Of a DNA stretch of 31,239 nt, positions 19,498 to 31,239 are shown one piece after another (within the stretch, counting starts at the first letter, position 1; each line of letters begins with the position of its first letter). Origin of the DNA: Ophiothrix spiculata. Taxonomy: Eukaryota; Echinodermata; Ophiuroidea; Amphilepidida; Ophiotrichidae. Under the pieces are notes generated by a model. That model was not told the DNA's origin, did no database searches, and saw only the letters and a list, made by a program, of their open reading frames with translations. The position numbers and the translations under genes are program-made. The stretch lies in assembly GCA_000969725.1 (NCBI GenBank), contig JXSR01S040834.1. One strand, given 5' to 3'.

Positions 19498-19695
19498 CCA
19501 CAAACGTGATCCTAGAATCGCCTTGTATTAATATATGCCAATGTGGTGAATGTTCATTCCAAGTAGAACCGGTCGTTCCAGCATGTGATAGTCAGCCATG
19601 TAAGCATGGAGGCACATGCTTTGAGGCAGCTCTAAGTTATGGTTTCCTCTGCGTCTGTATGCCCGGGTATTCAGGACAAACTTGTGAAGACATTG
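19498..19695 (+). CDS. Exon 21: cysteine-rich extension plus EGF-like domain
   Basis: With the best acceptor (CACTTTTTTAG at 19497) the exon has 65 full codons. The C-terminal 37 form a normal EGF (cysteines 29, 34, 40, 51, 53, 62) with CDSQPC (O-glucose) and CKHGGTC (O-fucose). The first 28 codons hold four extra cysteines at 9, 13, 15 and 18 (PCINICQCGEC) and an EPVVPA linker. They do not make an EGF. In-phase AGs after CCTAG (start 19516) or CCAAG (start 19564) could shorten it, but their tracts are weak. Donor G|GTAATC. Confidence 0.78.
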
Positions 19696-20061
19696 GTAAT
19701 CATTTTATACCAGTATTGAATCATCTGCACCAGTCATACTTGAGCACTTCTATCAACTGAATTGAAACAATGACTTCATACTTTTTTGTTTTGGTAAAAT
19801 AAAATTCAATAATTTCTTTCCTTTTATCATCTTTCTTATAAAAGTCAGGTGCTATTTTACTTAATCGATTTAATATTTTTTTGTCCATCTAATGAAACTG
19901 GTGATTTTAGTTAATTTTAATTTTATCATTTTGATATTTTAGCCACTTTGTTGATTACACCTTTTAAACACTTAGATTTATTATTTCATTTCATTCCATT
20001 CTTCACACTCTGAATACTTCCTGCCAACACCACAAAGATCTTGAAATAGATTGGGCTTTAA

Positions 20062-20567
20062 CCCTAAAAAAGCCGGGGGGGGGGGGGAGAATCCGCCCCC
20101 CCTCCAAATTTTTTTTTTTTACCTCCGCCGGTTGTTATTTTTTCGCGCTGAAACTTCTTGACTTTTTTCCTTAAAGCCTTGCGCTTCTTTTAAGACCATT
20201 TTTGTGAAAATCGGACCTAGATTTAGGACGTGGCATTCCGTAATGGCACGCTGGGTCAAACGAAAAACTGACCAAAAACTGATTTTCAATACAAATTACA
20301 TACAAATCGTGTTTTTTGTTATTAGGATACACTTCCACTATGTTTTATTGTATTTATTTGATTTATTTGGAGTAAGAGCATGCCTAAGTATACTTTGACA
20401 CACATTATTGATAAAAAAATTGCAACTTTTGCTAGAAAAAATAGCAAAAAAACATTATTTTGGCGATTATTATCACTTATGACGTCACTGTTACGTCATA
20501 CAAGGTCCGATTTCAATTTTTTTGATACCAATGGACTCGTGAGGGTTGTAGCTCGGCTCTTTGAGGG
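20062..20567. mobile_element. Non-autonomous piggyBac-like element
   Basis: TTAA flanks both ends (20058-20061 and 20568-20571). The termini are CCCTAAAAAAGCCGGG on the left and, reading inward from the right on the other strand, CCCTCAAAGAGCCGAGC. TTAA target duplications with CCC...GGG ends are characteristic of the piggyBac superfamily. The interior lacks a transposase. It includes a 13-G run facing a C-rich run (20075-20103) and TTATGACGTCACTGTTACGTCATA, with paired TGACGT/ACGTCA motifs. Confidence 0.75.
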
Positions 20568-21965
20568 TTAAACTATTTAACAAATTCTAATACTTTTAGT
20601 TTCATGTTAAACCATATTGTTATCAAAAAAATTGTGGTAGCCAAAAAACAAGGTTTTCTATCTATAATTACTTAATGAGATATCAGTGTCAAATTGTATT
20701 ATTCAGAACAACGTAGAGATTTTTTTTTATCTGTTAATAACTTGGTGACATTAAATTTTAAAGCAAATTTATGGTTTGTCTCTTCATATTTTGAACATTT
20801 TCTCATTGACTATATTGTTCGTCCCATAGTTTAATATTGTTGTAGCAGAAACACTTACAAAGTAAAACAAACAATTCAGGATGACCACTCAGTAAATTTT
20901 GGCAGGAATAGAGGGATTAAATTCAGCCTTACTTTGGACTTTTTCAAATCAAGCCCATTTCATCCTTTAGTCATATTCATTTCATTGTGCAAAGCAAGCA
21001 AAGTTTCTGTCGTACAGTTCTGGTACTGACTTTACACATTTCTTTATACCAAGTATCACCTGATTAATTACAAGTGTACCAAGAAGGTTGCAAGTGAACT
21101 GTGCACACTGTGTATTGTGTCCTTAATTTTGTGAGGGGCTTTTAGTTTGGTCTTTATGTTTCTTCTTGATTTATATTTCTTCAAATTATTTTGATTTCTG
21201 ATTGTATTAAAAGTATCCATTTGTTACCAATATTTTCCATTAACATCTTTATTAAACTTATCAAATGGTTTCTATTGTGCATGGGTATGATTGATGAAAT
21301 TTGTACTTTATTTTCACAGAAATTTAACAAAAGTAGCACCCTTGCATTGAATTTGACTTGCTTGTCAATCATGCTTGTGGTGTTTACTTAGAACAGATAA
21401 TTGCACAAGTAGGCTTCATACATATCATCTTTCTACAAAGTAACAACTTAATCTCAATGAGTTTTCTGAGTCCATCTTCCAGTCTTCAATAGGAAGATAG
21501 TCTTCGACAATAATTCATATTATTCATCTTGACAAAGTTATAAATGAATATTAAAAAAACCCCACTCTATCATTCTTGAAAACATTCATCAATTTGACTA
21601 TAAGTACTTTTATTCTATTAAAACTCTAGCATTGATCACTGTTGTTCAAAGTAGTTGCCAAGGTTTTGAATTTTTGAAAATATCATTAGCTGTTCCAAAT
21701 ATGTCATGTAAGGTAAAAATAAAACAACTCTGTCTCAGGTTCCTTAGGCAAAAAACCCTAAGTGCTACGCATTTTTTTAAAAATCAAAAATGCTATGCGC
21801 ACGCAGAAATCTTTTTTTATTACGTTTTTAGGTCACTTTTTTTTTTGGGGGGGGGGCAAATTTTTTCCTTTTTTTTTTCCCTCTCGATGTAAGGAAAAAT
21901 TTATAAAGCAAAGAATTTCCTGAAAACCTAAAAAAAAAAAAAAGAAATGTGGTAAAATTCGATCT

Positions 21966-22145
21966 ACAATGGCTGCCATATGCAATATTTGTATAATACC
22001 TTGTTGTAGAATGCAAAAAACCCACAAAATTCATCTTCCTCTTGTCAGTTGCTCTTGAAATGGTTCTTCCCAAGACTGGATAATAATACAATATGCAAAA
22101 CAAAATTTATGAAAAATGGCAGCTATTGCAGATACTCACATGATG
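21966..22145. mobile_element. MITE family 1, degraded copy C
   Basis: ACAATGGCTGCCATATG at the left and AATGGCAGCTATTGCAGA plus ACTCACATGATGA at the right correspond to the arms of copy A, but the ACTTTCTTGC segment is missing. The interior does not match the other copies closely. It sits next to a long A run and a T/G homopolymer stretch. Confidence 0.5.
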
Positions 22146-22489
22146 ACTTACAAGTAATTCTTAAAACTGCACAGATTGTTTCTTTTTAGGAAATTTAATC
22201 AAAATATTGGCATGCGATGTAGTTGGTACCATCAATGCTCTTCTTAAATCTATTTAATGGTGATTAGCCACTATGCAAAATGCTAGTAGCGAGTGCTTTG
22301 AACTATAGTGTGTTTGTCCTATACATGACAGATAGATGACTAATAGATGTTTAAGAAAGAGTCTTTCAAGACAAATTAAAATTTGTATACCTAGACTCTA
22401 CTAGCATTTTATTTAGTTTATTATTAGTATTACATAGTTTTGCTAATATCAGGTGCTTGTCTTTGCTTTACTAAATGCTGCTAAATTAG

Positions 22490-22609
22490 TTGCTGATTCT
22501 TGTTCTTCTTCGCCTTGTCAAAATGGGGCTACTTGTATACCTACTAATGAGGGCACCAGTTATGGGTGTACTTGCGCTGATGGCTATGAAGGCAGTAATT
22601 GTGAAAGAG
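22490..22609 (+). CDS. Exon 22: EGF-like domain with O-glucose and O-fucose consensus
   Basis: There are 39 full codons with cysteines at 4, 9, 15, 26, 28 and 37. CSSSPC and CQNGATC match the O-glucose and O-fucose patterns. The C3-C4 loop IPTNEGTSYG is long and acidic-polar. The acceptor AAATTAG is weak, with its pyrimidine tract some 15 bases upstream, but it is the only in-phase AG close to the module. Donor G|GTAAAA. Confidence 0.86.
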
Positions 22610-23435
22610 GTAAAAACCTTTGAGTAATAAAGCTGTACTTAAAGATGATGTTGTTTTTATGATGTATCGGGTTAGGCGTGATAACATAAATTGTGCCCGT
22701 TTATGTATGTGTTTTAATAACCTATTCATTATGCATGTGTTCTGGTTTGGGAAATTGATATCATAAAGCCTTTCAACATATGTCTAGGGTTGCTATATGA
22801 ATCTTGGTTTTTAAAATGTGCAGTTAATTTTTGGACACCCTGTATATTACACTATATTACACCCTGTAGATTAATGTATAAGCTTTATTGTTTTCAAGTT
22901 CTTAGTAATGTTAATCAATGTTACATAAGCTATATTGCTGATCCTTTGATTATTGGATTCTGATGCATTGTGGGAATGAAAAGTGTTAAAAAATTGCTGA
23001 AATGTGAGCTCTTTTCATTCCCACAATGCATCAGAATCCAATAATCAATGGATCATCAATATAGCTTATGTAACATTGATTAACATTACTAAGAACTTGA
23101 AAGCTTAAAATTCATTTTGGTAAAAATATAATGAATAAAAGATTGTAAATGTGCGTAAAAGACTTACGTCTTACGCTGCATCAAGCGTTCCATGTCCCAG
23201 ATATTCAGTGCCCAGAGCTGGACCATGCTGCTTGCTAACAGCAACTGATTTTCATTTTTAAACATACAAAAGGTCTTAAAATCAGGCATTTTGGATCGGG
23301 TGTCACAGCCATTCTATTTATTGTTTTCTATTTAATTTCAAATATTCTGATATATCTGTTAACCTCCGTGATTGTATACTAACTCATTATACTAACAATT
23401 CTTTGTGTGTTTGCTGTGTTTCATTTGCTTTCTAG
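22610..23435 (+). other. Intron 22
   Basis: This is 826 bases, dominated by the long hairpin at 22892-23102. A short repeat TATTACACTATATTACACCCTG sits near 22846-22866. It ends in GCTTTCTAG. Confidence 0.8.
22892..23102. repeat. Long inverted repeat, 92-bp arms with 27-base loop
   Basis: Arm 22892-22983 and arm 23011-23102 are reverse complements at 90 of 92 positions. The two mismatches are in TTGCTGATCCTTTG versus TTGATGATCCATTG. The loop is 27 bases. The arms include CATTGTGGGAATGAAAAG and its complement. The near-perfect match suggests recent origin or gene-conversion upkeep. In the pre-mRNA this would be a 92-bp duplex. Confidence 0.93.
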
Positions 23436-23555
23436 CAACCATGCCATGCTTAAGCAATCCTTGTTTAAACGATGGCACATGCTTTAATCTTAATGGAGGC
23501 AATGCTTACTTATGTGTATGTCGGGATGGATGGAATGGGAATAGATGCCAGAATA
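23436..23555 (+). CDS. Exon 23: EGF-like domain with O-glucose and O-fucose consensus
   Basis: There are 39 full codons with cysteines at 4, 9, 15, 26, 28 and 37. CLSNPC and CLNDGTC match both sugar consensus motifs. After C5 it reads RDGWNGNRC: the aromatic is Trp and Asn-Gly replaces Thr-Gly. Acceptor GCTTTCTAG, donor A|GTAAGT. The junction with exon 24 makes Asn and so builds the N-I-D-E-C calcium motif across the splice. Confidence 0.92.
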
Positions 23556-26292
<2,737 letters not shown>

Positions 26293-26415
26293 AGATTTTG
26301 AGTTGTAACAGCGCCCCCTGTCTGAACGGCGCCACCTGTTTTGAATCCAGTGGCATCAATGGAGGTTACTTCTGCCTCTGTGCGGCAGGATATACAGGGA
26401 CATTTTGTGAAAATG
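26293..26415 (+). CDS. Exon 25: EGF-like domain with O-glucose and O-fucose consensus
   Basis: There are 40 full codons with cysteines at 4, 9, 15, 27, 29 and 38. CNSAPC and CLNGATC carry the two glycosylation motifs. The C3-C4 loop has FESSGINGGYF, longer than average. GC content is noticeably higher than in its neighbours. Acceptor TGTTTCAG, donor G|GTATAC. The last six exon bases and the donor (AAAATG|GTATAC) recur 317 bases downstream at the start of an intronic repeat unit. Confidence 0.91.
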
Positions 26416-27564
26416 GTATACATCCATTATCTTACCATGCATTGCAAGCATACCTTCCCCAAGCACTTCCCTTGCCATTCCCTGTTTGCAAACCCTTTAG
26501 CTGATGACAAATTTTGCAATTCACCTGACTCATTGCATCTTTTCATTCTTAAACTTGTTTCAAATGTCTTTGTGTGCTCAATATACATGTAATGCAGTCT
26601 TTCATTTCATATGATTTGTTCAAATCCTGGCACTGTCATAGTTGAGTGTGCTTGGAATTGCCTTGGACAAGTAACTGCTACTTGTTTGGTTGATATTCGC
26701 ACATAAGTTTGGGAGCTGATCTGGGCTAAAATGGTATACATGCATTATCTTACCATGCATTGCAAGCATATCTTCTTCAAGCACTACCCTAGCCATTCCT
26801 TGTTTCGCAAACCCTGCAGTAGCTGATGTTGCAAGTCACTTGACTCATCTCATCTTTTCATTCCTAAACCTTTTTAAATTGTTGTTGTGTGCTCAATATA
26901 CATGTAAAGCTGTCTTTCATTCCATATGGTTTGGCAGCTTGTGTTTGTGACAGCAATAAAACAGGCAATGCTTAATTAACGGTGAAGTTACCTTGATCAG
27001 TAATGCATTTGTTTATGTTGATGGTCCCAAATTCAAACCCCAGCCCCAAAATTGAGTGTTCTTGGAGTTCCCTAGGACAAGTAACTGCTACTTGTTTGAT
27101 GGAAATCCGTACATAGTTTGGGAGCTGATTCAGGCTAAAATGTTATACCTGCATTATTTTCCAAAACCTTGCAAGCATACATTCCCCAAGTACTTCGAAT
27201 TCCCTTTCCATTCCCTGATGGACAAACCCTTCAGCTGATGACAAATTTTGCGGTTTCATCGACTCATTTGAACTTTTCATTCTTAAACCTGTTTCAAATG
27301 TCTTCATGTGCTCAATACACATGTAATGCAGTCTTTCATTTCAAATGGTTTGGCAGCTTGTGTGTGTGATAGCAATAAAACAGACAAAGCCTAATTAGCA
27401 GTGAAGTTATCTCAATCATCAAGGTGTTATTTTACAATGCTTGAACCAAATTCAAACCCCAGCATTGCCAAAGTTGAGTGTGCTTGGAATTTCCTAGGGC
27501 AAAAAATTGCTAATTGTTTGGTAGAAACCGGTACATAAGTTGGGAAGCTGATCCGGGCTTCAAT
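26416..27564. repeat. Three tandem units of about 320-420 bp with B-box-like blocks
   Basis: Units start near 26416, 26733 and 27142 with GTATACATCCATTATCTTAC or variants, then GCAAGCATA, a CCAAGCAC segment, TTTTCATTC, TGCTCAATA-CATGTAA, an ATTCAAACCCCAG or TTCAAATCCTGG block (B-box-like), GTTGAGTGTGCTTGGAATT, ACTGCTACTTGTTTG and a closing GGGAGCTGAT. Unit 1 lacks about 95 bases found in units 2 and 3. This could be an amplified tRNA-SINE-containing segment. Confidence 0.8.
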
Positions 27565-27959
27565 GGTTTAAACGTTGGCTGATTAATGTTAAGCGCCCCT
27601 AAGAGGCAGCAGAACGTGGAATGATGCATAAGAATGGAATGGAGCTTACTTGCACCTATACAGTGTGCTTAGGTCATGTAGAATTACAAATCACGGAGGC
27701 ATAGCACGCTTTAAATCCTAACACAGTTATAACATACCTTCCTGTTATCTTATTCTTTTTGAATTCTTTACTTCTATTGAAAATATACAAAGTAGTTACC
27801 AATTTCCTGGAAGTTAGTGGTTTGACAGGCCTAACATTTGGACATGAACTCATATGATTCTTTGCTGTACCCCAGACTGTGCCTCAGACCAAGGCTGCTT
27901 ATTTTCTCATGCATCCCTTTGTTGCTGTCTTAACTGCCATTGAAAAAGGAACTAACTGA

Positions 27960-28590
27960 CATAACATATGAGACCCATGTATTTATGTAATTTATATATT
28001 CATGCTTAGCAAAATAACAAGAATGATTATGTATGCATGCTTAGAATACTTTGGTGAAAAAACAAACATGTATTCAAACTTATAAGATATAACGATTAGC
28101 TCATATAACCTATGTGTGATGTATGTATTCAATCTAAGATCAATTAGCTGATAAAGGTTATGTATTTGTGGGCTTTATGTATGTATGTCCGGACAGAATA
28201 TTTACAAGACATAAAACCCATGTAGTTGTGCAATGTACTATGTTCCCATGCTTAGAATATAGAATTCCTAGGTGATAAAACCCATGTATTCATTTGATGC
28301 ACATGAATTCATGCTTAGATGGAACACATATCTGAAATAACCTATATATTATATGTATTCATGTTTAGATAGCTGGAGCACTTAGCTGATGTAACCTTTG
28401 TATTCATGTGATGTATGTATTCATGGTTTAAAAGCTGGAATACATAGCTGATAAACCTTTGCATTCATGTAATGTATGTGCTCGTGATGTGAAGCTGGAG
28501 AACTTAGCTGATAAAATATTTGTATTCATGTGATTTATGTGCTCATGCTTTTGTATTCATGTGATGTTTGTACTCATGCTTTTTGCGTTT
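27960..28590. repeat. Degenerate minisatellite, about 62-bp period, up to the exon 26 acceptor
   Basis: Roughly ten units follow the pattern TTAGCTGATAAAACCTTTG, TATTCATGTGATGTATGTA, TTCATGCTTAGAAAGCTGGA. The TTAGCTGAT anchor, or variants of it, recurs near 28006, 28094, 28143, 28269, 28381, 28443 and 28504. The distal units are the most alike. The last partial unit merges into the pyrimidine tract TTTGCGTTTCTTCCTGCAG. Confidence 0.82.
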
Positions 28591-28600
28591 CTTCCTGCAG

Positions 28601-28723
28601 TCAATGTAGATCCTTGTGCTTCGTTTCCATGTTTGAATAACGCTGTGTGTGCTAGCACCGATGACACATACATCTGCTTATGCCAAGATGGGTTTACAGG
28701 AAGTAACTGTGAAATTCCAGCAG
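28601..28723 (+). CDS. Exon 26: EGF-like domain with GC splice donor
   Basis: There are 40 full codons with cysteines at 5, 10, 16, 25, 27 and 36. CASFPC has the O-glucose consensus and CLNNAVC lacks the O-fucose Thr. The acceptor TTCTTCCTGCAG is the strongest in the window. No GT keeps phase 1 before the in-frame TGA at 28741-28743. The best donor is CAG|GCATGT, a GC-AG type with strong exonic CAG. If unspliced, the frame would end after GMLPLD, making this an alternative last exon. Confidence 0.85.
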
Positions 28724-28769
28724 GCATGTTACCATTAGACTGATACCAGAGTCTCTTGTCCTATGCAGT

Positions 28770-29042
28770 GTTGCTATAGACCTTTTCAAACCGATCTTTT
28801 CCGAAGATACCCGAAAGCTTTCCGATCGTTTCCGGAAATAAACAGTACCTCAGTGCCTCATCTTTTGACATAGTTCAACACTTCTACAGTATGTTTCCAA
28901 CAATGTCGAACGTTGCCGTTTTTATCATGCACTTTTGCGGTACTATCATTTTTTATTTGTCGTCTGCAGACTGCAACTGCTGTGGCACGTGACCATGTTT
29001 TCCGAAGTTTTCTGATAACTGTTTGAAAAGGTCTATGGTAAC
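28770..29042. mobile_element. TIR element (MITE), 273 bp
   Basis: The left end GTTGCTATAGACCTTTTCAA (28770-28791) and right end TTGAAAAGGTCTATGGTAAC (to 29042) are inverted repeats matching at 20 of 22 positions. TTCCGAA-type motifs recur inside each arm. It begins 27 bases after the stop that follows exon 26 and carries an AATAAA at 28837-28842. It is non-coding. Confidence 0.75.
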
Positions 29043-29055
29043 AAACAAGCAAACA

Positions 29056-29137
29056 AACTTTGTGTTAGCTCAGTACAGTTGAATGATCATTGTACCAACT
29101 TTGTGTTAGCTCAGTACAGTTGAATGATCATTGCACC
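29056..29137. repeat. 41-bp tandem duplication
   Basis: Two adjacent copies (29056-29096 and 29097-29137) contain TGTGTTAGCTCAGTACAGTT and differ by a single T/C in TTGTACC versus TTGCACC. The near-identity implies a recent duplication. It starts just downstream of the TIR element. Confidence 0.93.
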
Positions 29138-30199
29138 AAGTTTATTTCACTTACTCTATTCAAAATGGTTTGATAAAAACAAAAGTTTTTGGCTTCTCAG
29201 ACAATTGTTTTTACTTCAACAGGTGTGAAATTTATAAGAGAACTATAAGTGTTTGTTTTGATTTGCTTGGCAGAGTTTGTGAGAAAATGTTGGTTTTCTT
29301 TTGGAGTTTAAAGTCTTTGGATTAAAAGTCAATCGTCTTGATCATTTTCAGGAGTCTTTTGTAAGAGTGAATGAACTCTTGGACTTGTAGACCTGCCCCA
29401 GCAAGATTAGAATTTTATACTTTGAAAGATCAATGACATCATGTTGTTGCTAGGACTTAAACAGAGACTCTGGTGCCAGATTTAACTAGCTAACGCTAAC
29501 ATTTCACATTCTAACATTCCACAGTAGCTCCCTTTTTAAAGAATGTAATAGTTAAAGCAATCCAAGTGCTTATAAGTTTAGAATATAGATCACTTTTGCA
29601 GCTATCATATATATCAGATTACTAACTCACTCACTCGTTGAATGCTCCATTTTTACCTTGGGATTATGTGTAAAAATTGAAATGAATAGTCTTGAACAAT
29701 CTTATGTCTTATGCCCATTATAGGTCCAGTCAGGGTATATTTAGATCAGCTTTGGAAGATTTAAACAATCAAAACAATTTCACATATAAGACAATCCCAA
29801 GAGAATCAATATTTGCTATTTGGAAACAATTATTGAACATGTTCTGCTTTTGTGTTAATGAACTTCTACTCTACATCAAAATTGTGAAAATTAAACGGGG
29901 TTATCCCGAGCAGAATTTCAGTTCATTATCAAGATAGGAGGCCAATGACCCATCTACTGGATTACTTATACTTGTAACATAAACTACTAAATTGTCAAAT
30001 AGATTTTATGAAATTCTTTTCTGGATTTGATTAGCTGAGGTTCCAACCCCTTTCATACTTCACACATGATTAATTATATTTTGAATGCTTATAAGCTTAA
30101 ACATACTAGCAAATTCTCAAAAACTTACAAAAAAATAGTTAGTAGTAAGCGCCCTTCAGAGATGCGAAATTTCATGACAAGAAATATTTGATCTTGCAG

Positions 30200-30433
30200 A
30201 AATTGACCCTTGCAATAGTTCACCATGTTTAAATGGAGGATTGTGTTCAAGACAAACCGGTGGAGGATATATCTGTACATGTCAACAAGGTTTTACAGGA
30301 CCAAGATGTGAGACAGAAACTGATCCATGCTTAAGCTTACCATGTTTGAATGGTGGTACATGCAGTCGTGGCACCAATGGCTATGTATGTGCATGCCCAG
30401 ATGGGTTTGATGGACCTCAGTGCCAAGTAGAAG
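30200..30433 (+). CDS. Exon 27: two EGF-like domains in one exon
   Basis: There are 77 full codons with cysteines at 4, 9, 15, 25, 27, 36 and again 43, 48, 54, 63, 65, 74. It is the only exon with two modules, joined by ETETDP with no intron. EGF a has CNSSPC (O-glucose, and N-S-S is also an N-glycosylation sequon). EGF b has CLSLPC and CLNGGTC (O-glucose and O-fucose). Acceptor ATCTTGCAG, donor G|GTATGG. The frame stays open about 27 bases past the donor, but the good GT and phase support splicing onward. Confidence 0.93.
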
Positions 30434-31239
30434 GTATGGGGTGTTTAGAATTTCATAATTGATTGCTATAAAAGAGAGTAAAAGAGGAGAGACAGGTGGA
30501 AGTCATTTGATTTCCCAAAATATTAAGGCTTAAAGTTTTGTTGGGACAATCAGTTGTGATGTCTGTTGCAATTGTGTACCAATTACACAAATGAAACAAA
30601 TGCTTGACAAAATTGATCAACTATCATCCTCAGTTAATTTGTGAGAATATTTTTGGTTTTTATCATAAGTGATGTTTAATTAAAAAAATCAAGTCTGTAA
30701 GAATTTTATGGAGACTAGAAGATATGCTTTGAAATTGGCCAAAGGTGAACTTAAGAAGATAGACCAAACAAATTTAATTGGACAATGTAAACAAAAACCC
30801 AGAGTGCAGGGCTCTATTGTGTAATAATGCAACCTCTATCTTATATTTCTGTATACATTGTGCAAACGATTTTGTTTGGCCTATAGCGGCTTGTAGTTTC
30901 CTCTCATGATCATAGAAAGTAAATTTGTAAGACTTAATTTCAGAATCATGATTTGCTTTTTTCCATCAATAAATGTTTATTTTACTTTGTTAGAGCCAAA
31001 TACCAACTTAAAAACAATACGCTTTATTAAGTAACTACTATAGTTAGCATAGAATTATGTGTTTAGTTATTGTCTCTATTTTTAACCCATGCACGTAGTG
31101 CTGGGTTCATAGAACCATGATCTAGTCTATCTATCGTCTATCTATCTATCGTCCAACTTTCGTAAATATGCTGCTTCTCGTATATGCTTCGACGGATTTT
31201 CGTGAAACTCGCACAGGATGATCCTTGGGTAGAGGGGCT
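30434..31239 (+). other. Downstream intron sequence
   Basis: No exon is seen before the window ends. Near 31085-31110 ACCCATGCACGTAGTGCTGGGT is weakly palindromic and may open another repeat that runs past the window, including the GATGATCCTTGGGTAGAGG end. The gene must continue beyond. Confidence 0.65.
31121..31150. repeat. Short (CTAT)n microsatellite
   Basis: CTAT units interrupted by CGT or AGT steps run for about 30 bases near the end of the window. Confidence 0.8.

Larger units (their letters stand above)
19696..22489 (+). other. Intron 21 (longest intron)
   Basis: This is 2,794 bases. It contains a piggyBac-like element (20062-20567) and MITE family 1 copy C (21966-22145). The part 21720-21960 has a homopolymer-rich segment (T10 then G10 near 21837-21856). 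I searched for cysteine-patterned frames between flanking AG and GT and saw none, despite the size. Confidence 0.7.
26416..28600 (+). other. Intron 25
   Basis: This is 2,185 bases. The first half is a three-unit repeat (26416-27564). About 360 bases of plain sequence follow, then a minisatellite (27960-28590) runs to the acceptor of exon 26. No hidden EGF exon is seen. Confidence 0.8.
28724..30199 (+). other. Intron 26
   Basis: This is 1,476 bases. It holds a TIR element (28770-29042), a 41-bp tandem duplication (29056-29137) and otherwise AT-rich sequence. An AATAAA at 28837-28842 could serve a read-through transcript. No further EGF exon is seen. Confidence 0.75.

Noticed and set aside
21828-22103. 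Minus-strand open frames rich in Lys and Phe
   Set aside because: The composition comes from T/A/G homopolymers (T10, G10, A14). It is low-complexity, not coding.
27960-28590. CRISPR-like array of regular repeats
   Set aside because: The units are contiguous, degenerate and about 62 bp with no unique spacers, in an animal intron. It is a minisatellite.
29692-29937. 81-codon plus-strand frame in intron 26
   Set aside because: It has no EGF cysteines, no recognised domain and no flanking splice logic. The length is compatible with chance in AT-rich DNA.

Overview
The window looks like animal (metazoan) genomic DNA, AT-rich and intron-rich. The genome is probably that of a marine invertebrate. 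A deuterostome such as a hemichordate, echinoderm or cephalochordate is my guess from the single-EGF exons and the repeat landscape, but the sequence does not prove it. There are no prokaryotic operons, no rRNA and no convincing stand-alone tRNA gene.

The window holds the interior of one large plus-strand gene. I place 27 exons from 455 to 30433, coding about 1,108 codons and 28 EGF-like domains. Every exon begins after an AG acceptor in phase 1, ends in phase 1 and is a multiple of three long. No stop codon is formed at any of the 26 junctions. Twenty-five exons carry exactly one six-cysteine EGF module. Exon 21 adds a cysteine-rich extension before its EGF, and exon 27 carries two EGFs. No start codon, signal peptide, transmembrane segment or certain final stop lies in the window, so the gene continues on both sides. 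The product would be a secreted or membrane-tethered EGF-repeat protein of the general fibropellin/Notch/Crumbs style. I cannot name an orthologue.

Layout: exons 1-3 (455-1294) are a recent tandem triplication. Exons 6-13 (4209-9082) tend to alternate between two EGF subtypes and include a duplicated two-exon block (9-10 versus 11-12). Exons 14-19 are more divergent single modules. Exons 20-27 (17778-30433) form a Notch-like part in which every EGF keeps the O-glucose consensus and most keep the O-fucose consensus. This part contains the only classical calcium-binding EGF (exon 24) and an unusual GC splice donor (exon 26).

The introns (about 0.2-2.8 kb) hold many small non-autonomous elements. 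They include two MITE families with several copies each, two further TIR elements, a piggyBac-like TTAA element, a tRNA-derived SINE, an oligo-T insertion with 13-bp target duplications, a 92-bp-arm hairpin, a perfect 28-bp hairpin, a three-unit repeat starting at a splice donor and a minisatellite running up to a splice acceptor.
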